Of a DNA stretch of 64,000 nt, positions 17,153 through 26,105 are shown in pieces; positions within the stretch are counted from its first letter, which is position 1; each line of letters starts with the position of its first letter. The notes beneath the pieces were generated by a model. The model saw only the letters and a list, made by a program, of their open reading frames with translations. It was not told the origin of the DNA and made no database searches. The stretch spans positions 496,001 through 560,000 of the forward strand of contig FZPE01000001.1 in NCBI GenBank assembly GCA_900188465.1, given 5' to 3'. The translations under genes and the position numbers were made by a program. This DNA is from Micrococcales bacterium KH10 (GTDB lineage: Bacteria; Actinomycetota; Actinomycetes; Actinomycetales; Cellulomonadaceae).

Positions 17153-17998
17153 TCAGCTGAGCAATGCTGCCGCGCCGTACATTCCCGGCTCGTCGAGTTC
17201 AGCGCGCACGATCGTGGTGCCGCCGGGGGTGCCCATCGGGTCCGGTCCGGCCAGTACGCGGTTGACCTCGCCGATAAAGTCATCGAAGTTCTGCGCTACT
17301 CCCCCGCCGATGATGACCCGATCCAATCCGAATGATCGGATGACTGACCATAATCCGCGGGCCAGCACCGCGGCATATCCGGACCAGTCGATGGTGCCGT
17401 CGTCGTCGGTCCACAGCCCACCAATGGCGGTGCCGCTGCATTGGGCTTCCCAACAGCCCTGCAAGCCGCAGTAACAGGTCGGGCCACGGTCGACGACCGG
17501 GATGTGGCCGCCCTCTGGATGGCACCCGTCCGCGCCGCGTAGCGGGCCGGACGTGCGCGAGTGCACCGCGACGCCAATCCCGGTGCCGAGGGTGACCATG
17601 GCTACCATGTCACCGCCACGTCCCGCACCGTGGGCAATTTCACCCAGGAGCGCGCCCATGGCGTCGTTTTCGAGTACGACCGGCACACCGAGTTGCGCGG
17701 CTAAGTCATGCGACCACGCCATCCCGGACCAGTGCGGCAGGGTGTGGGGGTTGTCGATAATCCCGGTGTTGCGGTGCACCGGACCGGTAGCGGCGATACC
17801 GATGCCTTCGATCCGCTCGATACCCGTGGCATCCGTCAGGTCGGCGATCACGGCGCGCATAGCGTCCGCTGGACGTTGCCGCTCCGCGTCGGTCAGCGTC
17901 GAGGGACGAGTGACCGTGTGCAGCAGTCGACCATCGGCGAAGATTCCGGCACGCAGGTTGGTGCCCCCCATGTCGATTCCGACCACGGCCTTTTCCAT
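17153..17998 (-). CDS. ROK-family sugar kinase
   Basis: ATP-dependent hexose or amino-sugar kinase of 281 aa. The phosphate-1 motif is GIDMGGTNLRAG, the substrate region contains LENDAMGALLGE, and TLGTGIGVAV is phosphate-2. The zinc-finger ROK signature is complete: a histidine in PEGGHIP followed by CYCGLQGCWE. Start at 17998 with GGGGGAG upstream. It follows a SIS-domain protein by 52 bases in the same direction, suggesting uptake or salvage of a sugar such as glucosamine, ManNAc or a fructosamine; which one cannot be decided. Confidence 0.88.
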   Translation of the reverse strand: MEKAVVGIDMGGTNLRAGIFADGRLLHTVTRPSTLTDAERQRPADAMRAVIADLTDATGIERIEGIGIAATGPVHRNTGIIDNPHTLPHWSGMAWSHDLAAQLGVPVVLENDAMGALLGEIAHGAGRGGDMVAMVTLGTGIGVAVHSRTSGPLRGADGCHPEGGHIPVVDRGPTCYCGLQGCWEAQCSGTAIGGLWTDDDGTIDWSGYAAVLARGLWSVIRSFGLDRVIIGGGVAQNFDDFIGEVNRVLAGPDPMGTPGGTTIVRAELDEPGMYGAAALLS

Positions 17999-18050
17999 AT
18001 TGCTCTCCCCCGTTACTAGACGACTTGGCGCGACCAGATCCGCACCATTT

Positions 18051-19091
18051 CTAGAGTTTGGTGGTGACCTTGTCGTTGTGCCGGAAAGTGCCCGGTTCGT
18101 GTCCCTCCGCTTCTGAGAGCGGAATATTGGCAAGTTCAACTGGGATGATGCGAGCGAACTCGTCGTATCCCACCGGCACCCGCGGCATAGGGATCGTCTG
18201 GGCACTGGCCCGTTTGACACCCGCCATGCCGGTCGTGAAGACCTTGGCGCCGAATCGGACCAGATCATCGATCAAACCATCGTTCTCGGCGCTCATATAG
18301 TCACCGTCAGCGAAGAACCACACCAGCAGTCGTTCATCTGCCAGATCGAGAGGGCCGTGCCGGAATTGTCCAGCTGACAGACCTTCGTACGGGAGTTTTG
18401 CGGCTTCCTTGGTGATGAGCGCTCCCTGAAGCACTGTTCCAAGCGCGCCGGCTCGTCCTACGAGAAGTCGTGCTCGTGCTTGTCTGTCCGCCTCGACCAG
18501 ACCCGTGAGGGCGTCACGCCACGGTCCGGCCAGATACTCTTCGATACCGTCAGCGGTATCGCGCAAGCCAGCGAGCGTCATGGTGGTCTCTGTTCCAGTC
18601 AGAGCATGGACCAATAGCCGGGCGGCAGCAAGTGTATTGAGGTAGGTCTTGGTGCTGACCGTCGCCTCTTCGCCGGCTCGCAGCAGTATCGATGCATGCG
18701 ATGCATCCAGCAACACTCGGGCGTCGGGATTGTTGGTGATCGAGATCAAGTCGATATTGCTGGCACCTGCGTTCTGCTTGACCCAGGCCACGACTTCGCC
18801 GCTGAGCCCCGACTGGGACGCTGCGATGACCACGATGCGCTGGTTGGTCGGCAGCGCACCGAGGCTGATCAGTTCGTCGGTGGGAGTCCATTCGACACTG
18901 AAGCCACGAGCAGTCAGTTCCCGGCACAGGTAATAGTTCGCGAAATGCGAGCCGCCCATCCCGGTGACGATAATCCGGTCATAGTCCCCCAATGGCATGG
19001 GCAGGCGAATTGCCGCGATGGTCTCGTCGGCAACGTCGATGAGACGTCGCATGGCCGCGGGCTGAAAGAGAATATCGTCGAGGTAACTCAC
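18051..19091 (-). CDS. Double-SIS-domain sugar isomerase/deglycase
   Basis: A 346-residue protein with two SIS modules, the architecture of the GlmS isomerase half and of FrlB/AgaS-type enzymes. Phosphosugar-binding loops are visible as VIAASQSGLSGE and VSTKTYLNTLAA; KEAAKLPYEGLSAGQFRHGP corresponds to the GlmS segment with the isomerase glutamate and histidine. No glutaminase domain is present, so ammonia transfer from glutamine is excluded. Likely a deaminase, isomerase or deglycase acting on an amino-sugar phosphate made by the adjacent ROK kinase. GTG start with AGGAAGA upstream. Confidence 0.82.
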   Translation of the reverse strand: MSYLDDILFQPAAMRRLIDVADETIAAIRLPMPLGDYDRIIVTGMGGSHFANYYLCRELTARGFSVEWTPTDELISLGALPTNQRIVVIAASQSGLSGEVVAWVKQNAGASNIDLISITNNPDARVLLDASHASILLRAGEEATVSTKTYLNTLAAARLLVHALTGTETTMTLAGLRDTADGIEEYLAGPWRDALTGLVEADRQARARLLVGRAGALGTVLQGALITKEAAKLPYEGLSAGQFRHGPLDLADERLLVWFFADGDYMSAENDGLIDDLVRFGAKVFTTGMAGVKRASAQTIPMPRVPVGYDEFARIIPVELANIPLSEAEGHEPGTFRHNDKVTTKL

Positions 19092-19188
19092 AGTGATCTT
19101 CCTGAACTCGTCGTCGAATGGGCTAGTACCATCCTAGGCACGATCAACCGATCATTGATCCGACGTATATCCCCTTCCAGCCCCGCCT

Positions 19189-19377
19189 TCAGCGTCGCGG
19201 TCCCACCTTCGCCGTTGCCTTAGTGACGACGACCAACTTCTGGTATCCGGTCCGAGAGGCTGTGACCCGTACTGAAATCCGCTTCTTGCGGTCCTTTGCG
19301 GTGAGCCGATACCTGGTTTTGGCAGCACCTTTGATGGGCTTACGGTTGCGTAACCACTGAGTCGCCCACCGCAGGTT
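19189..19377 (-). pseudogene. Remnant of a surface-protein Ig-like repeat
   Basis: Sixty-two open codons ending in TGA (19189-19191) with no start codon. The translation runs ATQWLRNRKPIKGAAKTRYR and ends VTASRTGYQKLVVVTKATAK, then VGPRR. This is the consensus of the ~80-residue Ig-like repeats at the C-termini of secreted actinobacterial proteins (YQWLRNGKPIKGAT...Y.LT..D.GK.ISVRVTA...GY). Nothing upstream in frame continues the protein; the glycosylase gene begins at 19395 on the other strand. Probably the tail of a lost extracellular protein. Confidence 0.55.
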
Positions 19378-19394
19378 TGACCGATAATGGCTAG

Positions 19395-20105
19395 GTGAGT
19401 CGACAATTGTTCGCGGATCATGCGATCCATGTCGCCCCGTTGTTGCTCGGTTCCTATCTCAGCGTTGATAGCGACGAAGGCACCGTGACGCTTCGAATTA
19501 CCGAGGTTGAGGCGTATCACGGCGTGGGGACCCCAGGGCCCTATGACGCCGGGTCGCATTCGAAGGATCGCAAGACCGACCGCAACGCTTCGATGTTTGG
19601 CCCGCCCGGTCATGCTTACGTGTATTTCAGTTACGGCATGCATTTCGCGTTGAATCTGGTGTGCTCTCCCGAAGGGGTTGCATCAGGGTGTTTGATCCGG
19701 GGCGGTGAAGTGGTCGAAGGTGAGGCGATCGCCTCCCGAAGGCGTATCGCAAAACGTCATGGAACCCGCATCACTGCGCCGTCGTCCGCAGTCCCCGGTG
19801 CGCCGTCCACTGCGCCGCTGTCTATCCCCGAGATCACACGATCGCCGGTGCCAGCTCACGCCGTCGCTCGCGGTCCGGGCAATGTGGCGACCGCACTGGG
19901 GATCACTCGTGAAACCCACGATGGTCAGGACTTGTTTGCCGCACCGTTCCAGTTCGAGAGCGTCGAGGTCTCCCGTGCTGTCTCGACCGGGCCTCGAGTC
20001 GGAGTCAGTGGCGTTGCTGGCGGCCCAGAGTTCCCGTGGCGTTTCTGGCTGACGGGCGATCCCACTGTCTCAGCTTTCCGTCCGGGAAGAGGCGCCCCGC
20101 AGTAA
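19395..20105 (+). CDS. DNA-3-methyladenine glycosylase (AAG/MPG family)
   Basis: Base excision repair glycosylase that removes alkylated purines; 236 aa, monofunctional. Family segments are APLLLGSYLSV, the catalytic-glutamate strand RITEVEAYHG, DAGSHSKDRKTDRNASMFG (substrate loop) and AYVYFSYGMHFALNLVC (intercalating tyrosine region). The C-terminal RVGVSGVAGGPEFPWRFWL is also typical. GTG start at 19395 with a weak upstream site. A low-complexity Pro/Ser/Ala stretch around residues 131-155 is a lineage-specific insertion. Confidence 0.9.
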   Translation: MSRQLFADHAIHVAPLLLGSYLSVDSDEGTVTLRITEVEAYHGVGTPGPYDAGSHSKDRKTDRNASMFGPPGHAYVYFSYGMHFALNLVCSPEGVASGCLIRGGEVVEGEAIASRRRIAKRHGTRITAPSSAVPGAPSTAPLSIPEITRSPVPAHAVARGPGNVATALGITRETHDGQDLFAAPFQFESVEVSRAVSTGPRVGVSGVAGGPEFPWRFWLTGDPTVSAFRPGRGAPQ

Positions 20106-20118
20106 GGCGCGCCCGACG

Positions 20119-20718
20119 CTAGTTCAGGACGATGATGCCGAGGTTAAGGCTGGTGGCGTAGAGCAGCCAAGCCAGATAAGGCACCAATAGCCACGAGGTG
20201 AGCCTGGAAGTAGACCTTGTCAGGAGAATGAGTCGGATGACGACGATGGCGAGGGCAACGATGACGCCTAGACCCAGCCACCACGCTGACTTCCCAATGA
20301 GCGGGTACCCGGCGAAGAACACCGGGGACCATAGCCCGTTGAGGATGAGTTGAACGAGATAGCACCGTAATTGGGCGCGGTTGGCGTTGACGAGTCCGAC
20401 TCCGCGAAAGCCCTGCCGCCATATCCAGTACCCGACTATGACGATCATGACGTACAGCGTGGTCCATGCTGGGGCGAAGACCCAGTTCGGCGGGTTCCAG
20501 GCAACTTTTTCGGCGTTGGCATACCAGCCGTCCACATTGCCGCGGTTCGCCAGCACACCGCCGACTGCAATCGCCACGACCCCAGCGATAAGCGCAGTGA
20601 GGATTGTCGCCCGGCGAGCGACGCTCGGCGCATGTCGAAGCCCGGTCGGACCGCCTACCGCTGAATAATCAGTGCCGTTGCCGACTCGGCGTCTTCGCGC
20701 ACCTCTCCCGGTCACCAT
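20119..20718 (-). CDS. tspO: TspO/MBR family tryptophan-rich membrane protein
   Basis: Five-TM protein of the translocator/TspO family, which binds porphyrins and modulates tetrapyrrole or stress responses in bacteria. Diagnostic are AWNPPNWVFAPAWTTLYVMI and QLILNGLWSPVFF, plus the last helix LVPYLAWLLYATSLN. At 199 aa it is about 40 residues longer than most homologues because of a basic N-terminal extension (RGARRRRVG...), so an internal start is possible. It converges with the glycosylase gene and is separate from the catabolic operon upstream. Confidence 0.88.
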   Translation of the reverse strand: MVTGRGARRRRVGNGTDYSAVGGPTGLRHAPSVARRATILTALIAGVVAIAVGGVLANRGNVDGWYANAEKVAWNPPNWVFAPAWTTLYVMIVIVGYWIWRQGFRGVGLVNANRAQLRCYLVQLILNGLWSPVFFAGYPLIGKSAWWLGLGVIVALAIVVIRLILLTRSTSRLTSWLLVPYLAWLLYATSLNLGIIVLN

Positions 20719-20780
20719 ATCTCCCCCTTATGCGGATACCGTACCCGGGAAATGCAGTTGTGGCTCGTTGAAACCACAGG

Positions 20781-21914
20781 TCAGGACGATGAGACACGTG
20801 CAGCGGCCACATAGTCGTCGACTGCGGCCCGGACCCGGGCCAGCTCGACTCTCTCATCGACGCAGTGCATCGTCGAGACGTCACCAGGCCCCCAGACGAC
20901 TACCGGCACACCAGGCTCTAGGGCCGCGCACAGCACACTCGCGTCGGTGAAGTACGGCACGGTCAGGTCTGCTCCAGACTCAATCGGGTTGACCTGGTTG
21001 ACCCAGGGGTGCGTCGGCGGCGTCCACACTGCCGGTAACGACATCTGCGCCGTGACGGACACGATATCGGGCAGCGTGAGCAGCCACCTGACGATGTGAT
21101 CGGCATCCGTCCCGACGATTCTCACGTCCAACGTGGCAACGCATTGATCGGGCACCATATTGGGTTTGACGCCGCCGCGGATCACTCCGACGTTGACGGT
21201 CTCTTTCCCGAGGAGCGGGTGTTCTTTGATCGGGGCGTGATTGAGACGAAGGACTGCCTGAGCCAGGGCCAAGATCGCGTTATGTCCTGCTTGTGGTTGC
21301 GCACCGTGCGCGGCGACACCGCTGGCCGCCACATCCAACCACACCGCTCCGCGGTGTCCGAGTTTGATCTGTCCTGATGTGGCTTCCGGAACGATCACGG
21401 CGCTTGGTTGCCAACGCCGCACCCTCTCAAGGGCGCCACGTGCTCCGACACAGCCGATCTCCTCGCCGACAGTGACGACTAGCGCAGCTGGAATCCGCAA
21501 CCGCGCAAGGTGAGCCAGTGCGGCTGCGGCGGCCGCTATGCCACCTTTCATGTCGCTTGCACCGCGCCCGTAGAGATCGTCTCCGTGAACTACCGCGTCA
21601 AATGGACCGTAACGCCATTGAGTTGGTTCGGTGACCGGAACCGTATCCGCGTGGGTCGCTAGCAGTAGTCCGCCGCCCGCACCGTCCACCGATTGGGCGA
21701 AGAGGTACGGTCCGCAAGTGCCGTCCGCAACCTGCACGTGAGGCACACCGTGATCTGCAAGCCAGCGGGCGACGCGATGAAGCACCATTCGTTCGCCAGG
21801 GGTACCGCTGGTCGAATCGATGCGAACCAGTGCCGCAAGCAGCGCGATGGGCTCGTGGGCCTTCGCCACCGTGCGACGGTCTCGATTGCCCGGGCGGTCG
21901 GCGTTCGTCATCAA
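20781..21914 (-). CDS. M20-family metallopeptidase (ArgE/DapE-like), second of two
   Basis: Dinuclear zinc amidohydrolase or dipeptidase of 377 aa. Metal and catalytic residues are visible in LLLATHADTVPV (His, Asp), GRGASDMKGGIAAA (bridging Asp), VTVGEEIGC (general base Glu) and VIVPEATSG. A dimerisation domain insert lies at about residues 180-285. The last gene of the ABC-transporter operon: its ATG overlaps the stop of the kinase gene by 4 bases. It likely deacylates or hydrolyses an imported amide; substrate unknown. Confidence 0.85.
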   Translation of the reverse strand: MMTNADRPGNRDRRTVAKAHEPIALLAALVRIDSTSGTPGERMVLHRVARWLADHGVPHVQVADGTCGPYLFAQSVDGAGGGLLLATHADTVPVTEPTQWRYGPFDAVVHGDDLYGRGASDMKGGIAAAAAALAHLARLRIPAALVVTVGEEIGCVGARGALERVRRWQPSAVIVPEATSGQIKLGHRGAVWLDVAASGVAAHGAQPQAGHNAILALAQAVLRLNHAPIKEHPLLGKETVNVGVIRGGVKPNMVPDQCVATLDVRIVGTDADHIVRWLLTLPDIVSVTAQMSLPAVWTPPTHPWVNQVNPIESGADLTVPYFTDASVLCAALEPGVPVVVWGPGDVSTMHCVDERVELARVRAAVDDYVAAARVSSS

Positions 21915-22963
21915 AGACGACGATTGGAACCGACAGCCGATGTTCCCTCAGTCGCCGCCGGAGCGATAGGCGGGCGGGCGCCTGGCCAACGCACACTGGC
22001 CGCAGCAGCGTTGGCAGCCGCAATGCAGGCCTGGGCCAGCGACGCTCCCCCGGCGAGCGCCGCGGCTGCCGCGCCCGCATAGGTGTCGCCCGCGCCAGTG
22101 GTGTCGATCACGGTTTCGACCTTTGTCGCTGGAACCCGCTCATATTCACCGCCAGCTCCAGGACCGAAAACCGATCCGCTCGCACCGAGCGTGATGACGA
22201 CAGATCTGGCAGTTGAGATGGATTGGAGACGTCGTGCCAACTGAACCGGATCCAACGGTACGGGCACGGTCTCGCCAGCAGCGACGATCACGTCTTTCGC
22301 CTCGTGCTCATTGACGATGACTGGGTCGCACAGTGCCCAGGTGTCCGGGTCGACCCGCACCACGGGCCCGTTGGACAGCACGAAACGAGCGCCGATCCGG
22401 CGCGCCAGTTCGGCGGCGGCGTCGCAGGCCGCCGCTCCCAGTTCGGATTGCGCCAGCACTACCCGCGCTGAAATCTCCTGATCGTCCAGAACCTCTAGAA
22501 CTTGCCGCGCAGTGACCAGGTCATTGGCGCCTGGGGTCACCACGATGGCGTTCTCGCCGTCGTCGGTCACGGTGATCAATGCCATGGAGGTGCGCTGTTC
22601 TGATGACCGGATAACGAAACGTGTATCGACCCCGCAGGAGGTCAGCTCAGCGATCTGCTGGGCGCCTTCCTGGTCGTCACCGAGCGCCGCGAGCAACGCG
22701 ACTTCGGCACCCGCGAGCGCGGCGGCGGTGGCTTGATTGCCGCCCTTGCCGCCGCACCCATGCGATATTCCAGTTCCGACAACGGTCTCGCCGGCGCCTG
22801 GACGGCGATCGACAGCAACCACGATGTCATGGTTGAGCGACCCCACCACGATCACATCGAAATGAGCGTTCATCTCCACAGCATCGTTGGCCGAGTCGCG
22901 GTTCGCGACGCGGGACGATGAGCGGTCGAGTCGCGGCGACGCACCGTCATCGGTTGTCTTCAT
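21911..22963 (-). CDS. PfkB-family kinase (ribokinase-like)
   Basis: Sugar kinase of 350 aa. The ribokinase start VVGSLNHDIVVAVDRRPGAGE, signature 1 GGKGGNQATAAALAGAEV, the mid region VVTPGANDLV and signature 2 DTTGAGDTYAGAA with the catalytic Asp are all intact. GKGGNQA is typical of ribokinase itself, but the operon context (M20 hydrolases, ThuA-like) does not force ribose as substrate. Start at 22963, supported by AGGAG; this adds about 30 residues before the conserved core, where an ATG at 22873 is the alternative. Confidence 0.85.
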   Translation of the reverse strand: MKTTDDGASPRLDRSSSRVANRDSANDAVEMNAHFDVIVVGSLNHDIVVAVDRRPGAGETVVGTGISHGCGGKGGNQATAAALAGAEVALLAALGDDQEGAQQIAELTSCGVDTRFVIRSSEQRTSMALITVTDDGENAIVVTPGANDLVTARQVLEVLDDQEISARVVLAQSELGAAACDAAAELARRIGARFVLSNGPVVRVDPDTWALCDPVIVNEHEAKDVIVAAGETVPVPLDPVQLARRLQSISTARSVVITLGASGSVFGPGAGGEYERVPATKVETVIDTTGAGDTYAGAAAAALAGGASLAQACIAAANAAAASVRWPGARPPIAPAATEGTSAVGSNRRL

Positions 22964-22971
22964 GGCTGCTC

Positions 22972-23727
22972 CTAGATCTCCTTGGCGAGCCAGGACGCTG
23001 CCCGCTGCCAGATTGCGGTGAATCCCGTCCAACCGGTGAAGGCCTCCGGGGCCCAGTGCGGCCCGACATCACTGGCATAGGCGAGAGAACGGCCCTGCCC
23101 GGCCTCGGATACGACCAAAAGCGGGTGCAGGCCCACTGTCATCAACGTGGACGAGTTGTCTTTCGGCTCGAGCCGCTGGTAGCCCAACAGCGCCGGAATA
23201 TCCTGAGTGTCCTGCGGCAACGATCCGAGGATCGGGTGATCTCCGGTGAACTGCGGCGTGATTCCCTCCGGGTGTTCCGCTCGGTCGTCACCGATCTCCA
23301 TGGTCACCGGCAGCACATCGGCGATGGCGGTGCTGCGGTAGTTCGCTTTGGCTTCGATGCCCTGGAAGGTGAGGTAGCCACCCACCATCGCGAAGCCGCC
23401 GCCAGCGAGCGTCCATTCCCGCAATGCCTCGAGTCGGTTCCCCGTTGACTGCCCCTTGATGAAGGTCATCGCGGGAAGCAGCAGGGTGTTCGAACCGATG
23501 TCGGACAGTACGACGACATCGAAGTCGTTCAGTTCGTCGACACTGCTGGGGAACTCCTTCGCCGCGACATGCGAAGGCTGGTAGGTGACCTCGTGCCCGC
23601 CATCGCGCCATGCCTGGATGATGGCGTCGCCGCCCTCTGCATAGTCGGTCGTGGTGAAAGAATCGAATCCTTTCGAGTGCACCGATGTCACGGACCATGA
23701 TTCGCCTGCAAACAGGATTCTGGCCAT
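22972..23727 (-). CDS. ThuA-like / class I glutamine amidotransferase-like protein
   Basis: A 251-residue flavodoxin-like protein beginning MARILFAGESWSVTSVH. Segments DFDVVVLSDIGSNTLLLPA and LREWTLAGGGFAMVGGYLTF are the central strands of the ThuA/glutaminase-like fold; no nucleophilic Cys-His-Glu triad is seen, so glutaminase activity is unlikely. ThuA-type proteins occur in sugar-oxidation operons (for example trehalose in rhizobia). Start at 23727 with AGGAGAG. The position between two M20 hydrolases and a sugar kinase suggests a step in the same catabolic route; the reaction is unknown. Confidence 0.72.
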   Translation of the reverse strand: MARILFAGESWSVTSVHSKGFDSFTTTDYAEGGDAIIQAWRDGGHEVTYQPSHVAAKEFPSSVDELNDFDVVVLSDIGSNTLLLPAMTFIKGQSTGNRLEALREWTLAGGGFAMVGGYLTFQGIEAKANYRSTAIADVLPVTMEIGDDRAEHPEGITPQFTGDHPILGSLPQDTQDIPALLGYQRLEPKDNSSTLMTVGLHPLLVVSEAGQGRSLAYASDVGPHWAPEAFTGWTGFTAIWQRAASWLAKEI

Positions 23728-23776
23728 CGTCAATCTCTCCTTAGGTTGGTGTCTGAAGTGCTGAAGTGCTGTGGGG

Positions 23777-25105
23777 TCAGTCCAAGTCGCCGCAAAGCCG
23801 TGCAATGGTCAGTGCCATGACTTTGGTGGCAGCGAGCAGGTCTGTCTCCAGCAGATGTTCGTCGGCTTGGTGTGCCACTCCCATGTGGCCGGGACCGAAA
23901 TTGATCGTCGGGGTGCCGTCGTCGATCTGCAGCCCCATGTCGGTGTGGGACATGCAGCCCTGCATGATCGAACCGAGCCCCAGTTCTTGTGTGATCTCAT
24001 AGGTGGTGGCGACAATCGGTTCGGTATCGGGGGTTTCACCGCAGTCAGCATCGACAAGCCACTCGATGGTCGGCGGATGCTGGTCGAACCACTCGTCATC
24101 GGTGATGAAACCGGCAAAGAGCTCCTCAAGCTCTTGTTTGACGATGGAGCCCAAGCCGTTCTCGTCCTTTTGCACCGGAAGGTACTGCGCATTGAACGTG
24201 ATGGTGCACTGCGCTGCGTAAGTGGTGGGGAATTCCCCTGCGTCCAGTTGCGCGACGTGGATCTGGCATGGGATGGGAAGGTACTTGTGGTTTTTCAGCG
24301 GGTCTTTCGCCCACTGTTCATTGCGCTCTTTGATGGCGTCGAGCAGTTTGTGACCGTAGGCGATGGCATCGACCGCGCCGCCTTCCTGCCACGGTTTGCG
24401 TTCCAGCTCGATGTGCCCGGCGCGTCCGTGTAACGTGACACGGCCCCACAGAATGCCGCGGCACAGCGGTGCGACATTCAGGTTGGTCGCTTCGGGGACG
24501 ATGGCTCCACCAGGTGCCCGGTAGCCGCGATCGACAAGTGCCAGTGTTCCCATGCCACCCGCTTCCTCGTCGGCGACTGACGCGACGATGAGATCCTCGC
24601 GCAACGTCACGCCTGCGTCGCGCAGTGCTTCGATGGCGCCGATGGCCGCGGCCATGCCGCCTTTCATGTCGACGGCGCCGCGTCCGTAGATCACACCGTC
24701 CTTGCGCTCGCCGCCGAAGGGGTCCTCCGTCCAGTTTGATCCGACCTGCACGACGTCTGCGTGGCCTTGGATCATCACCGCTTTGCCAGCGGGATTAGTG
24801 CCTTTGAAGACGGCGACGAGGTTGGGTCGACCGGTGAAGTCGCGCCCCGGGTAATAACCCGGACCATCGGCACGATGGGCCAGCTCGTCGGCAACCGGTT
24901 CCCATCGGTCGATCTCGTCGGCGCCCAGTGCGCGAAGCCGGGCCTCGAAAACGTCCTGGACCGCCGCCTCGCCGGAAATCTCGTCCGGGTCGTCGAACCA
25001 GGGGTTGACGCTCGGTGCGCGCAACAGGTCTTGCAAGAATTCGATGGTCGATTCCTCTCGTGCTTCGACTGCGGCCACAATGGCGTCTTTGTCGATCTTT
25101 GACAT
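23777..25105 (-). CDS. M20-family metallopeptidase / deacylase, first of two
   Basis: A 442-residue zinc hydrolase of the M20/ArgE-DapE family. Metal ligands lie in VMIQGHADVVQVG and YGRGAVDMKGGMAAA; the catalytic pair is in VADEEAGGMG; then IVPEATN and the C-terminal zinc histidine region FGPGHMGVAHQADEH. It differs clearly from the other M20 protein of this operon, so the two are not recent duplicates and probably act on different bonds. Follows the second permease by 40 bases. Substrate inferred to be an amide carried in by the ABC importer. Confidence 0.88.
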   Translation of the reverse strand: MSKIDKDAIVAAVEAREESTIEFLQDLLRAPSVNPWFDDPDEISGEAAVQDVFEARLRALGADEIDRWEPVADELAHRADGPGYYPGRDFTGRPNLVAVFKGTNPAGKAVMIQGHADVVQVGSNWTEDPFGGERKDGVIYGRGAVDMKGGMAAAIGAIEALRDAGVTLREDLIVASVADEEAGGMGTLALVDRGYRAPGGAIVPEATNLNVAPLCRGILWGRVTLHGRAGHIELERKPWQEGGAVDAIAYGHKLLDAIKERNEQWAKDPLKNHKYLPIPCQIHVAQLDAGEFPTTYAAQCTITFNAQYLPVQKDENGLGSIVKQELEELFAGFITDDEWFDQHPPTIEWLVDADCGETPDTEPIVATTYEITQELGLGSIMQGCMSHTDMGLQIDDGTPTINFGPGHMGVAHQADEHLLETDLLAATKVMALTIARLCGDLD

Positions 25106-25145
25106 GGAAGTCTCCTTACGACTGTTTGATGTGATGGCGCTGGCA

Positions 25146-26105
25146 CTAGGCCACGAGCGTCTTTGACTGGCCTCTTGCCCGTACGAGCATGGAGATGATC
25201 AGGACCGCGCCGAGCAGTCCGATCTGGTAGGTGGATCCGACACCGGCAAGTTGCAGCCCGTTGTTGAGCACAGCAACCAGCACGAGGGCCAAGAGGGTCC
25301 CTGAGATGCGCCCGATTCCTCCGGTGATGGCCGCTCCGCCGAGCACGGCGATGGTGATGGCCTGCAATTCGAGTCCGACACCGGCCGTGGATTTCGCATT
25401 CAGCAGCCAGGACGCGGTGATGACCGCACCGAGGGCTGCGGTCCCGCCCGAGATCGCATAGAGCGAGATGCGAGTCCGGGTCACCGGGACACCTGCCAGG
25501 CGTGCTGCGACATCGTTGGAACCGACCGCATATACATTGCGTCCGAAGGCGGTACGTCGTGTCACGAATGCCATCACCGCTCCCAGTGGCAGCAGGATGC
25601 ACAAGACCTGGAACGGCACCCCCGCGACGGACATCTGTCCGATGGTCCGAAAGCCTTCCCGATCGAAGCCCGTGATGTCGACGCCACCGGCGAGGACTTG
25701 CGCCAAGGACGAATACAGGTACATCGTGCCGAGTGTCACGATCAGCGGCGGCAGATTGAGCATGGTGATAAGCAGCCCATTGATGGTGCCGAAACCCGCC
25801 CCTGCGACTAACGCGATGACCGCGGCGATCCACGGACTGAGTCCGTAGTTGACCGCTGCCAAGCCGAAGACCACCGAAGACAGAGACATGGTCGATCCAA
25901 TGGACAGGTCGATACCCCCGCCACCGCCCAGAATCACCATGACCTGGCCCAGTGCCAGCACCCCCACGACCGCCGAATACTGCAGCAAGGTCAGCAGGTT
26001 GTTGATCTGCAGGAAGTATGGCGAGATCAGGGACATCGCCACAATGGCGATGATGATCAGCACGATCAGCGCGCTGCGCCGATCTTTCAGGATGCCGGAG
26101 ATCAT
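25146..26105 (-). CDS. Sugar-type ABC transporter permease (RbsC/RhaQ-like) 2
   Basis: Inner-membrane permease of the CUT2 (ribose/AI-2/rhamnose) class, 319 aa with about nine hydrophobic segments. The family pattern GGGGGIDLSIGSTMSLSSVV and GRNVYAVGSNDVAARLAGVPV with the EAA-like loop are present. The ATG at 26105 overlaps the previous permease stop by 4 bases and has AAGGAG upstream. It forms a heterodimeric channel with permease 1. Confidence 0.9.
   Translation of the reverse strand: MISGILKDRRSALIVLIIIAIVAMSLISPYFLQINNLLTLLQYSAVVGVLALGQVMVILGGGGGIDLSIGSTMSLSSVVFGLAAVNYGLSPWIAAVIALVAGAGFGTINGLLITMLNLPPLIVTLGTMYLYSSLAQVLAGGVDITGFDREGFRTIGQMSVAGVPFQVLCILLPLGAVMAFVTRRTAFGRNVYAVGSNDVAARLAGVPVTRTRISLYAISGGTAALGAVITASWLLNAKSTAGVGLELQAITIAVLGGAAITGGIGRISGTLLALVLVAVLNNGLQLAGVGSTYQIGLLGAVLIISMLVRARGQSKTLVA

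Noticed and set aside
19152-19643. 163-codon minus-strand ORF over the DNA glycosylase
   Set aside because: It lies antisense to a well-supported gene; the true minus-strand signal is the shorter repeat remnant in another frame.
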